Positions 43,078 through 49,546 of a DNA stretch of 49,546 nucleotides are shown here, one piece after another (positions within the stretch are counted from its first letter, which is position 1; each line of letters begins with the position of its first letter). The translations under genes were made by a program, and so were the position numbers. Under the pieces are notes generated by a model. The model ran no database searches, was not told where the DNA came from, and saw only the letters and a list, made by a program, of their open reading frames with translations. The stretch spans positions 1-49,546 of the forward strand of contig JAILKL010000038.1 in assembly GCA_024693775.1 (NCBI GenBank), read 5' to 3'. This DNA comes from Pseudobutyrivibrio sp. GTDB taxonomy: Bacteria > Bacillota > Clostridia > Lachnospirales > Lachnospiraceae.

Positions 43078-44138
43078 TATTCAAATTCCTTTGCAGTCTG
43101 AACCTCTACAAAGCCATCGCACATATCCTTGAGCTTTGAATAATCAAGGTTTAAAGCTGCAGCTGTCTCTGTATTAACAGTGGCTGTACCATTATCCAAT
43201 GTCTTTACAGGAAGTGAAGCAGGCTCCTTTCCATCTACAAGAATCTCAGAAACCATATTAGCTGTCTCTACACCAAGAGTAGCATAATTTACACCATATC
43301 CAAGGTAAGCACCATTTAAAGCAAATGAATCAGCACCGCAATACTGAGGAATACCACCCTCGATAAACTTTTCATAAATAGCAAGCTCAGCTGTCATGAT
43401 AGTGTTATCAGTAGGAGTAAATACTGCCTCAACCCCCTCAGCAACAAGTGCATCAGCTGCCAACATTACCTCGTCATTTGAGGTACCTGTCTTTTCTACC
43501 CATTCAATACCTGCATCCTCAAGGTATTTCTTTGCATCCTCAATAGGTGCAGTAGAAGCATCCTGACTCTTATCATAAAGAAGGCCAACCTTCTGTAAAT
43601 CTCTGTTCTGCTCTAACATCAAATCAAGTACTGCAGAGGTATTAAGAGCATCCGAAGTACCTGTCACATTTGCACCAGGAGCCTCAATGCTATCCACCAA
43701 TCCCGCACCAACTGGATCTGACACTGCTGCAAAGACTACAGGTATCTGATTGTCCTCTGTAGCTGCCTGGCAAATTAAAGCTGTAGGTGTAGCGATAGGA
43801 ACCAAAACATCTACTTCATCATTTATAAGCTCTGTCACCATCTGATTGATAGTAGTAGAATCTGCCTGACCATTGTAATAATAATCCTCATATTCAAATG
43901 TGCATCCCTTTTCCTCAGCTAACACATCCAACTGGCTCTCCAAGTTTGCCACAATCTGATTCAAAGATGCATCATCAACATACTGAATAATACCAACCTT
44001 GAAGGTCTCTCCCTCTGCAACTCTTGAATTGTCTGTCTGAACCTCTGTAGCGTCATCAGTCTTTTCACTAGCACATCCGGCAAGCATTGCTGTTGCCATG
44101 GCCATAACCATCATCATAGAAACCAATTTCTTCTTCAT
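43077..44138 (-). CDS. ABC importer substrate-binding lipoprotein (PF04392 / TrpX-type)
   Basis: A 353-residue lipoprotein with lipobox MLAGC (Cys22) and an ABC_sub_bind domain. Visible are FKVGIIQYVDDASLN, VLVPIATPTALICQAAT, PVVFAAVSDPVGAGLV, and the C-terminal LGVETANMVSEILVDGKEPASLPV. Family members bind amino acids, notably tryptophan or tyrosine, in Firmicutes. The ligand here is inferred, not shown. AGGAGG precedes the start at MKKKLV. An extended -10 promoter (TGGTAAAAT) with an ACTTTA-N6-TAAAGT repeat lies upstream. Confidence 0.9.
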   Translation of the reverse strand: MKKKLVSMMMVMAMATAMLAGCASEKTDDATEVQTDNSRVAEGETFKVGIIQYVDDASLNQIVANLESQLDVLAEEKGCTFEYEDYYYNGQADSTTINQMVTELINDEVDVLVPIATPTALICQAATEDNQIPVVFAAVSDPVGAGLVDSIEAPGANVTGTSDALNTSAVLDLMLEQNRDLQKVGLLYDKSQDASTAPIEDAKKYLEDAGIEWVEKTGTSNDEVMLAADALVAEGVEAVFTPTDNTIMTAELAIYEKFIEGGIPQYCGADSFALNGAYLGYGVNYATLGVETANMVSEILVDGKEPASLPVKTLDNGTATVNTETAAALNLDYSKLKDMCDGFVEVQTAKEFE

Positions 44139-44185
44139 ATATTCAATCCTCCTCATTACATTCCAACTGCCTATTTCAATTACCC

Positions 44186-44219
44186 ATCATTTTACCACAA
44201 CACTTTAGCAAGTTAAAGT
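44186..44219 (-). promoter_or_regulatory. Promoter and ACTTTA-N6-TAAAGT operator of the TrpX-type gene
   Basis: The inverted repeat ACTTTAGCAAGTTAAAGT spans 44202-44219. On the minus strand it is followed at 9 nt by TGGTAAAAT, an extended -10 element. A regulator on the repeat would cover the -35 region. The same repeat occurs upstream of lysC. Confidence 0.5.
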
Positions 44220-44291
44220 AGGAAATACTTTATTCTATATTTAATCGTAAATACCAATTTAATATATTTGTCTGAGAAATTTAATCCATAT

Positions 44292-44368
44292 AAAAAGATA
44301 ACGGCACCTCCATCTCAGCCTTGATGGTGGCGCCGTCTTAAGTAGTCATCTGCTACTTTCTCCCTTTG
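44292..44368 (-). ncRNA. Candidate short leader RNA ending in its own terminator
   Basis: The promoter at 44375-44403 would start a transcript near 44368. The RNA has a Shine-Dalgarno-like GGGAG, a small AGTAG/CTACT hairpin spanning a three-codon frame (Met-Thr-Thr-stop), and then a strong GC-rich hairpin (44301-44336, arms ACGGCACCTCCATC and GATGGTGGCGCCGT, 12 of 14 paired). It ends in TATCTTTTTA. The product is about 75 nt. It may be a small RNA or an attenuated leader; no downstream gene depends on it visibly. Confidence 0.45.
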
Positions 44369-44369
44369 A

Positions 44370-44403
44370 GTAGTATATTACTACCTTATGATATAGTTGT
44401 CAA
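44370..44403 (-). promoter_or_regulatory. Sigma-A promoter with 15-bp palindromic operator over the -10 box (copy 1)
   Basis: On the minus strand, TTGACA (44403-44398) and TAATAT (44380-44375) have a 17-nt spacer. The -10 box is embedded in GTAGTAATATACTAC (44370-44384), a palindrome with 6-bp arms. The identical palindrome in the identical position occurs at 48788-48802. Confidence 0.75.
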
Positions 44404-44431
44404 ATGTTTTTTTACTTTTGCTAGGAGAATA

Positions 44432-44495
44432 TATTTTCATGTCCTGCAAAGCAGGATTATTGCGAACAATCTCATTGTTTGGTCAGCAATAAGTC
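44432..44495 (-). repeat. Multi-hairpin dispersed repeat, copy C (core)
   Basis: 64 nt match 48105-48168 at 61 positions without gaps, covering the TCCTGC/GCAGGA hairpin and the TTATTGC...GCAATAA stem with inner ACAAT/ATTGT. In the minus-strand sense it lies between the TIR gene's terminator and the promoter at 44403. Confidence 0.8.
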
Positions 44496-44507
44496 AAAAT
44501 TTATCCA

Positions 44508-44553
44508 TAAAAAAACTTCCTACTAACAGATTTTTTCTGTCAGTAGAAAGTTT
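44508..44553 (-). terminator. Terminator of the TIR gene
   Basis: Stem of 18 bp with two non-Watson-Crick positions (arms around CTACTAACAGA and TCTGTCAGTAG, loop TTTT or longer), then TTTTTTTATGG on the minus strand. It lies 79 nt past the stop codon. Confidence 0.8.
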
Positions 44554-44563
44554 TATTTGTTCT

Positions 44564-44599
44564 TATAGATCTTTGTTTTTCATCAGAAAATCAATAACC
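44564..44599 (-). repeat. Multi-hairpin dispersed repeat, detached module of copy C
   Basis: 44564-44590 match 48043-48069 at 26 of 27 positions (TTTGTTTTTCATCAGAAAA). The continuation TCAATAACC resembles the right end of copy A. Here the module is separated from the core by the TIR terminator, and its order relative to the core is reversed compared with copy B. Confidence 0.6.
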
Positions 44600-44631
44600 G
44601 GACACAGACCAATATTATTTAAAGCCGCAAT

Positions 44632-47600
44632 CTAGTTAATTCTATATTTTAGCTTTTCTTCTGTACTAAGCTGTGCATCTCCAAAAGTATTCTTTGCATC
44701 CTCCATTAATTCTGAGAAGGATTTGAACTTGAAGGTCATTAGGTCATAATACTTTATATAAACTAGCTGCTGGTTCTTAGGTAAATATAATTTGCCATAA
44801 TCCATGCTTGCCAATATACCAAAATCATTCAAATCAATTATGTACATGTCATAGTAACTGTAGATTGCTAAATAATTATTGTCTGCATCATATGTGGTGC
44901 GACTGATATCATTTATCTGATTATCAGACACATACAAAAACTTCTTTGTCTCTAAATCATATATCTTGAAATATAAATCTGATCCCTGTAAATACAGCAA
45001 TTTATTGTCGCTAGAAAATTCCTCATAGGTGTTCGAAGAACCATAATACTCTATTTCATGAAGAATCTCCTGGGTTTCAGTGTCGAATACTCGTAAGTAT
45101 CCATCAGAGCAAACAATTGCACATAAGCTTCCATCCGCACTTAACTCAAGATTCTTAACTGTATATTCTTTAAATAGATTTGTACACGAGCCATCTGATA
45201 ATGTAATTTCACTAACATGTCCCTTGGAATTTACACAAAAGGCCTTTGTGGCATCATCAGATAAATCCACTATATTGATTCTTTCATCTGATTCATCCTG
45301 GTGTAATAACTTTTTATTAACCAAATCGTAAACCACGTATTTTCCTTCATAGTACATAAAAAGCTTAGAATTATCAGCCGAGAACTTGCTATTACAATAG
45401 TTCTCATCCAATAATTTTTCTGTATCTAATTTTTCATTTTTTATTGAATAGAGATTTAGGTTTCCATCCTTGCCAGGTACAACAATTGTATCATTATCAG
45501 CATAAGCAACCTTATAGAGCTCTGCATTATCCACCTTGAACTCTGTAGTCATTTCGCTGGTTTTAGCATCAAAAACATAGAAGCTATTTGTTGTAGCATT
45601 TGAATCTGCCTTTGCAGAAACTACATAAGTGCTTTCATCTGGGCTAACAGCCACAGTGTCGTATCTTTCTTCCATTTCAGTGCTAGATAGCAATGCATCA
45701 CTATCAGTATAGGACATAACAGTAATGTTAGGTGAACGATATCCCTGTGAAATTAAATATCCCTTTCCTCCATCCATATCGATTAAGGATGAAGAAGTCT
45801 TATCCACATAATCATTAAAGGCCTCACCGGTTATAGCATCATATGGTGTCACTAGGCCATCAGCTGTTCCTACAAATAATGTAGTATTTGCATCTGTAGA
45901 CAAATAGTTTTCAATCCAATCATTGGTAACAATCTTTGAAACAATCTCTCCAGTATCACTGTTTAAGGTGTACATATTTTTTCCACTAGAAACATGTGTA
46001 AGATGTAGTTCCTCACCTGAATCATCAGTAACCACTCTGCTCTTTATATGAGTATATGAAGTGTTTAATGCAGCATTTGTGTAATCAAGCGTCTGCGACC
46101 ATAGCTCTGCACCTGTGGTGACATCAAAGGTCTGCACATAAATCTGTGTATTTTCAAAACCAAATAATGAGTCCGCTGTCATGGATACTGCAGAAAACTG
46201 ATTATCACCTGTAAAATTAAGATCTAATGAACTATCCTTTGTAGCTGGAATACGTGTTATGTTGTCCGTCTCCATATCAATCAAAGTATAATATTGCTGT
46301 CCTACATCAGTTGAGCTTACCCTAGCAGGAAGATCCAAAACCATATATCTTCCATCTGGCGAGAATATAGCGCCTGAACCTATTTCATCAGCCTCATCAA
46401 ATTCATAACGCTTGTAGAATTCGCCTGTTTTGGCATCATAAACCTCTACAACATTTTTTCTATTAAAGCTATCATCATAACTACAGCCATAAAGCTGAAT
46501 GTAATTTTTGTTCTTATCAACTGTGCCCCTAATTAATGAGAAGCTATCTGGAACAATTTCGTATACTACATCGCCGTTATCATCATATGCTCTAGCATTC
46601 TGATCTGTACAAACAACGGCATTTCCATTACAAAAACCAACAGTTTTTACACTGGCTTCACTTCCATCTACAATGTCTGTAATCTTTTCGAACAACAAAT
46701 CACCTGTGGTCAAATCCCACAAATATACAGTGTTGTTATTATCATAAGAAAGAAGTCGATTGTTCTCTAAATCAGTAGCAAATCCATTAACATTTACATG
46801 ATGCTTTAGCAGCCATTTATATGAAACTGTATTGCCTGGATCATAAGTACCCAAAGCTGTTGTCAAAGCATACTGGGCATCAGACACAAATGGCCTATCA
46901 TTTTCTTCCGATGGCAAAGCATCCATAGCGATAAGTGCTGCTGTCTTTCTATCACCTGAATCATATACATCCAAGGATGTGGCCGCCATTACCTTTGATT
47001 CATTAATAAGCTTCTGCTGATATTCCTCGTTTATTTTGGCAAGATTATATGCATTGTATATACCAAATGCAATACCTAGCGCTGCCACACCGGCGGCAAT
47101 GCTAACATTTCTTCGCATTTGACGCTCACGATGACGCTGCTTTAAATCATCAAAATCTACATGCAAAATAGAAGCAGCCAAACGAAGTGTCTCAGTCTTT
47201 AGCTTTTTATTTATTTCTCTATTTGAATTAGCACGGACATCTGCAGCTAATGGCTCAACTCTCTCTCCATTTTCGTCTACACGAAGCTGTGGAGGAAAGG
47301 AATCTCTAGGACTGCCTTCTACTAATACCGCCAAAACATTCTGTCGACCATGCATAGCAATAAAAGTATCGATTTCCTTGTTTACCCAATAAGACTCCTT
47401 TGTCTGTGGTGAACAAATAACCACTAAAAAAGCAGCCTCTCTAAGAGCTGTTTCTATATTGCTACCCAAATCACTTCCAATAGGAAGCTCTTCCTGATCT
47501 CTGAAAACACGATTAATCTTCTTTCGACCAGTCTCCTGTTGAATTTTCTTTGGAATTTTTACAGTCTCCAAAGCTCTATGTACTCTTTTAGCAACGTACA

Positions 47601-47646
47601 TATCCTTTGGCAAATGTCTATAGCTTATAAATGCATCATACTTCAT
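44632..47646 (-). CDS. TIR domain - transmembrane - beta-propeller protein
   Basis: A 1004-residue protein. An N-terminal TIR domain (1-125) opens with YDAFISYRH and RVFRDQEELPIGSDL and contains SYWVNKE; Glu91 aligns with the catalytic glutamate of NAD-cleaving TIRs. A linker (126-180) ends in a very basic stretch, RHRERQMRRN. One membrane helix spans 181-201, followed by a coiled or helical region with ALIAMDALPSEENDRPF, then about 750 residues of WD40/PQQ-like propeller blades (repeated D.TTG.L, D..TGE, FSPDGRYM). The charge pattern predicts TIR inside and propeller outside. TIR proteins of this kind act in immunity or signalling. It is a single gene, flanked by hairpin repeats. Confidence 0.85.
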   Translation of the reverse strand: MKYDAFISYRHLPKDMYVAKRVHRALETVKIPKKIQQETGRKKINRVFRDQEELPIGSDLGSNIETALREAAFLVVICSPQTKESYWVNKEIDTFIAMHGRQNVLAVLVEGSPRDSFPPQLRVDENGERVEPLAADVRANSNREINKKLKTETLRLAASILHVDFDDLKQRHRERQMRRNVSIAAGVAALGIAFGIYNAYNLAKINEEYQQKLINESKVMAATSLDVYDSGDRKTAALIAMDALPSEENDRPFVSDAQYALTTALGTYDPGNTVSYKWLLKHHVNVNGFATDLENNRLLSYDNNNTVYLWDLTTGDLLFEKITDIVDGSEASVKTVGFCNGNAVVCTDQNARAYDDNGDVVYEIVPDSFSLIRGTVDKNKNYIQLYGCSYDDSFNRKNVVEVYDAKTGEFYKRYEFDEADEIGSGAIFSPDGRYMVLDLPARVSSTDVGQQYYTLIDMETDNITRIPATKDSSLDLNFTGDNQFSAVSMTADSLFGFENTQIYVQTFDVTTGAELWSQTLDYTNAALNTSYTHIKSRVVTDDSGEELHLTHVSSGKNMYTLNSDTGEIVSKIVTNDWIENYLSTDANTTLFVGTADGLVTPYDAITGEAFNDYVDKTSSSLIDMDGGKGYLISQGYRSPNITVMSYTDSDALLSSTEMEERYDTVAVSPDESTYVVSAKADSNATTNSFYVFDAKTSEMTTEFKVDNAELYKVAYADNDTIVVPGKDGNLNLYSIKNEKLDTEKLLDENYCNSKFSADNSKLFMYYEGKYVVYDLVNKKLLHQDESDERINIVDLSDDATKAFCVNSKGHVSEITLSDGSCTNLFKEYTVKNLELSADGSLCAIVCSDGYLRVFDTETQEILHEIEYYGSSNTYEEFSSDNKLLYLQGSDLYFKIYDLETKKFLYVSDNQINDISRTTYDADNNYLAIYSYYDMYIIDLNDFGILASMDYGKLYLPKNQQLVYIKYYDLMTFKFKSFSELMEDAKNTFGDAQLSTEEKLKYRIN

Positions 47647-47694
47647 ATCTAAATCCCATTCTTCCTAAATATTCCTATACGCATACTGAACTAT

Positions 47695-47723
47695 ATCATA
47701 CCTTATTTAATGGCATTTTTAAA
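47695..47723 (-). promoter_or_regulatory. Candidate promoter of the TIR gene
   Basis: On the minus strand, TTTAAA (47723-47718) and TATGAT (47700-47695) have a 17-nt spacer, about 50 nt before the ATG. The -35 box is weak, suggesting low or regulated expression. Confidence 0.4.
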
Positions 47724-47835
47724 CTATATAAACTTCATCTCTATTGCTAACTATTTTTAATGCTAATCTAAAACTAAGCCAGCTTCAAATTATAAACCAT
47801 ATTCCAAAATATTTAATGTAATTCCTTTCTAAGAC

Positions 47836-47898
47836 AAAAATCCCATGTAATAAATTAACTCATTACAAAAATGTTCTGAGCTAATGTATCACATGGGA
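47836..47898 (-). terminator. Long terminator hairpin after the small membrane-protein unit
   Basis: The arms TCCCATGTAATAAATTAACT and (T)GAGCTAATGTATCACATGGGA pair at 19 of 22 positions, followed by TTTTT on the minus strand. It ends the transcript that includes the 168-residue gene and repeat copy B, before the TIR gene begins. The remaining DNA between 47899 and 48045 shows nothing recognisable. Confidence 0.7.
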
Positions 47899-48045
47899 AA
47901 ATCACAAATTTATATTTGTACAAAAGGTTTATTATTATACAGCTTTTAATATCATGACACATTTCTTAAGGTAACAGCTGCATTTAATATTAATTACTAC
48001 TTAATTGACTGCTTGTGGGCAACTTAAGGAAAATCAAGAACCTAT

Positions 48046-48175
48046 AGATTTTTGTTTTTCATCAGAAAAACAGAAATCGTAAATACCATGAAAATAGGTT
48101 TATCTATTTTCATGTCCTGCAAAGCAGGATTATTGCTGACAATTTCATTGTTTGGTCAGCAATAAGTCCTGACTT
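48046..48175 (-). repeat. Multi-hairpin dispersed repeat, copy B
   Basis: 130 nt nearly identical to 26169-26298. Stems: GATTTTTGTTTTTC/GAAAAACAGAAATC, CATGAAAATAG/CTATTTTCATG, TCCTGC/GCAGGA, TTATTGCTGAC/GTCAGCAATAA. In the minus-strand sense it begins one nucleotide after the stop codon of the 168-residue gene, so it forms that mRNA's 3' untranslated region. Confidence 0.85.
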
Positions 48176-48176
48176 A

Positions 48177-48683
48177 TTAAAAAGCATTAAATACGCCTAA
48201 TAATACAATTGCAATAAATAATGAGCCAATTGTAACTCCAATATATAACAGGATACATAAGAATACTCTAAGTCCTGTGCTCATCTTTCTATCGCTAGCA
48301 ATAGTAGCAGTTAAAAATGCAAAGCCTGCTGAAATAGCACCACCGATTGCTCCACCAATAACTAAGAAGAAGTTCATTACATATAAAACAACAAATACGT
48401 AAGCCCACTTTGGTAACTCCATAGGAGTGTATGCCTCTCCTGTTTCTACATTAAATCCATTGTATGTTAATACCTGATTATTCTTAACACAAAGCTTTGC
48501 ATATTCACCATTTCCAACAGGTACATTAAACACCTTCTCTGCAAAAGATCCCTCAGGGGCCTTTAAGGTATTAAGCTTCATCTCTGGGCCACCGTTTACA
48601 GATACAAATCTATTCTTATTGAGAGTAACATTTACTGGTGTACCGTCCGCCTTAAAAAAATTCCAAATTTTTGTCTTTGCCAT
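48177..48683 (-). CDS. Unknown small membrane protein (168 residues)
   Basis: I do not recognise the family. Residues 1-90 look soluble and beta-rich (KIWNFFKADGTPVNVTLNKN, FVSVNGGPEMKLNT, VFNVPVGNGEYAKLCVKNNQ). Residues 95-168 hold about three membrane helices with a Gly-rich segment (VIGGAIGGAISAGF). The start MAKTKIW is set by GGAGG 7 nt upstream. It has a TTGACA/TAATAT promoter covered by a GTAGTAATATACTAC operator and is followed directly by repeat copy B. An accessory, regulated membrane protein is all that can be inferred. Confidence 0.7.
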   Translation of the reverse strand: MAKTKIWNFFKADGTPVNVTLNKNRFVSVNGGPEMKLNTLKAPEGSFAEKVFNVPVGNGEYAKLCVKNNQVLTYNGFNVETGEAYTPMELPKWAYVFVVLYVMNFFLVIGGAIGGAISAGFAFLTATIASDRKMSTGLRVFLCILLYIGVTIGSLFIAIVLLGVFNAF

Positions 48684-48787
48684 GATATAACCTCCAAAAA
48701 ACAATTTCCGACTTCATATATTGTTAAACAGCATACCTGATAATCATTCTATATAGCTATTAGAATGAAGTCACATTTATTAACTGA

Positions 48788-48821
48788 GTAGTATATTACT
48801 ACTTTGTAATTTGTATGTCAA
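48788..48821 (-). promoter_or_regulatory. Sigma-A promoter with 15-bp palindromic operator over the -10 box (copy 2)
   Basis: On the minus strand, TTGACA (48821-48816) and TAATAT (48798-48793) have a 17-nt spacer, with GTAGTAATATACTAC at 48788-48802 covering the -10 box. It is the same arrangement as at 44370-44403. It drives the 168-residue membrane protein through a leader of about 100 nt. Confidence 0.8.
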
Positions 48822-49025
48822 CAATTATTTCAAATTTTTTAATATCCTATTTTTCCTTATTTTAAAGCATTTAATGCTTATCATATGAAGTAATATCCAA
48901 AATCAACCACTGTATTCTTTTTAATACATAATTATATATAGATACATTCAGGCTTATATACAGTCATGGATTAGGCTCATCCACTTTATAGACTTATAGA
49001 TTTTATCTATAACCTTTATATATTT

Positions 49026-49153
49026 AACCGGTCACACTGTGACCGGTTTTGATTTTTTATCTCGCTGAATACACTATGCTCTATTTAAGTTTGATTCTCA
49101 TTGGTCATACTCTAACTTATTTTAATTTATTTCTATCTGGTCACACTGTGACC
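49026..49153. repeat. Three GGTCACACTGTGACC-type palindromes
   Basis: Perfect copies lie at 49030-49044 and 49139-49153, each followed by GGTTTT. A degenerate copy, GGTCATACTCTAACT, lies at 49103-49117. The first extends to an 11-bp perfect arm each side (49026-49048). On the plus strand the T tract would allow termination. The surrounding 48822-49170 interval has no gene I can support. Confidence 0.6.
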
Positions 49154-49170
49154 GGTTTTCTTTTAAAAAT

Positions 49171-49200
49171 AAAAAAACCCTTAGGAGAAATCCTAAGGGT
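49171..49200 (-). terminator. Terminator of the right-hand tRNA operon
   Basis: Perfect stem ACCCTTAGGA/TCCTAAGGGT with a GAAA loop, followed by TTTTTTT on the minus strand. It lies 4 nt past tRNA-Arg. Confidence 0.9.
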
Positions 49201-49203
49201 AAG

Positions 49204-49277
49204 CGTGCGTGAGAAGATTCGAACTCCCGACACCTTGGTCCGTAGCCAAGTGCTCTATCCAGCTGAGCTACACACAC
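49204..49277 (-). tRNA. tRNA-Arg (ACG)
   Basis: The 74-nt cloverleaf has acceptor GTGTGTG/CACGCAC with one wobble. Stem CTTGG/CCAAG encloses loop CTACGGA with anticodon ACG, where A34 is expected to become inosine. It is the last gene of the cluster. Confidence 0.95.
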
Positions 49278-49297
49278 ATATTAATAATTAAGTTTGA

Positions 49298-49370
<73 letters not shown>

Positions 49371-49376
49371 AAGGAG

Positions 49377-49450
49377 TTGCGGGAGATGGATTTGAACCAC
49401 CGACCTCCGGGTTATGAGCCCGGCGAGCTTCCAGACTGCTCCATCCCGCG
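49377..49450 (-). tRNA. Initiator tRNA-fMet (CAT)
   Basis: Loop CTCATAA carries anticodon CAT with three G-C pairs closing the anticodon stem (GGG/CCC). The 5' C1 cannot pair with A72 (CGCGGGA/TCCCGCA). Both are hallmarks of the bacterial initiator. Confidence 0.95.
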
Positions 49451-49462
49451 ATATTAAAAAGA

Positions 49463-49544
49463 TGGGCGGTGGTGGATTCGAACCACCGAAGCAATTTGCA
49501 GCAGATTTACAGTCTGTCCCCTTTGGCCACTCGGGAAACCGCCC
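49463..49544 (-). tRNA. tRNA-Tyr (GTA)
   Basis: The 82-nt class II tRNA has acceptor GGGCGGT/ACCGCCC, stem CAGA/TCTG, loop CTGTAAA with anticodon GTA, and a long variable arm (TGCAAATTGC). The cluster probably continues beyond the window. Confidence 0.95.
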
Positions 49545-49546
49545 AT

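Noticed and set aside
26169-48175. CRISPR array as explanation for the repeats
   Set aside because: Copies are few, about 130 nt long, widely separated and not spaced by unique spacers. No cas genes are present.

Overview
The window reads as chromosomal DNA of an AT-rich, anaerobic Firmicute, most likely a Lachnospiraceae member close to Butyrivibrio, Pseudobutyrivibrio or Roseburia. This is inferred from protein style: DUF3793 next to flavodoxin, DUF6320 next to an alcohol-acetyltransferase-like protein, YesM/YesN sugar sensing, a crotonase with a butyrate-type promoter, a clostridial long PyrF and PyrK/PyrD. It was not established by a database search. Almost every gene is on the minus strand, and the only convincing plus-strand gene is a yjfB-like gene at 33841-34041. 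Sigma-A promoters of the form TTGACA-17-TATAAT and hairpin/T-tract terminators are unusually easy to read, so many transcription units can be delimited directly.

Layout, low to high coordinate: 5' end of an ABC ATPase gene under a candidate metal-type operator; a six-tRNA operon (Pro-Gly-Arg-His-Gln-Lys); a metallophosphoesterase; a 0.4-kb fold-back repeat; a DUF3793-flavodoxin operon carrying the same candidate operator; a Zn/Cd efflux operon (HMA chaperone, P1B-ATPase, ArsR repressor); an SGNH esterase; a sugar ABC operon with two paralogous permeases; a sugar-sensing operon (membrane-anchored binding protein, YesM-type kinase, YesN-type regulator, binding lipoprotein) that probably controls it; an EF-hand protein; glgP with a CPBP protease; ileS; a Q/N-rich DUF4190 protein; a crotonase; an operon of hydrolase, acyltransferase, DUF6320 and EAL-GGDEF; yjfB; a MecA-like adaptor; pyrC-pyrF-pyrK-pyrD; a thioesterase; aspartate kinase; an ABC importer of the TrpXYZ type; a large TIR-transmembrane-propeller protein; a small unknown membrane protein; and a second tRNA cluster (Tyr-fMet-Phe-Arg) running off the right edge.

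The least explained DNA lies in 44.2-49.2 kb and in matching pieces elsewhere. A multi-hairpin repeat occurs three times in one orientation (26169-26370, 44432-44599, 48046-48175), each time just 3' of a stop codon. Two promoters (44375-44403 and 48793-48821) share an identical 15-bp palindrome over the -10 box; one drives the unknown membrane protein and the other only a roughly 75-nt leader with its own terminator. Together with the TIR protein these form a compact accessory-looking island. The other structural oddity is the 399-bp fold-back element at 2408-2806. No CRISPR array, prophage, transposase or riboswitch was recognised.
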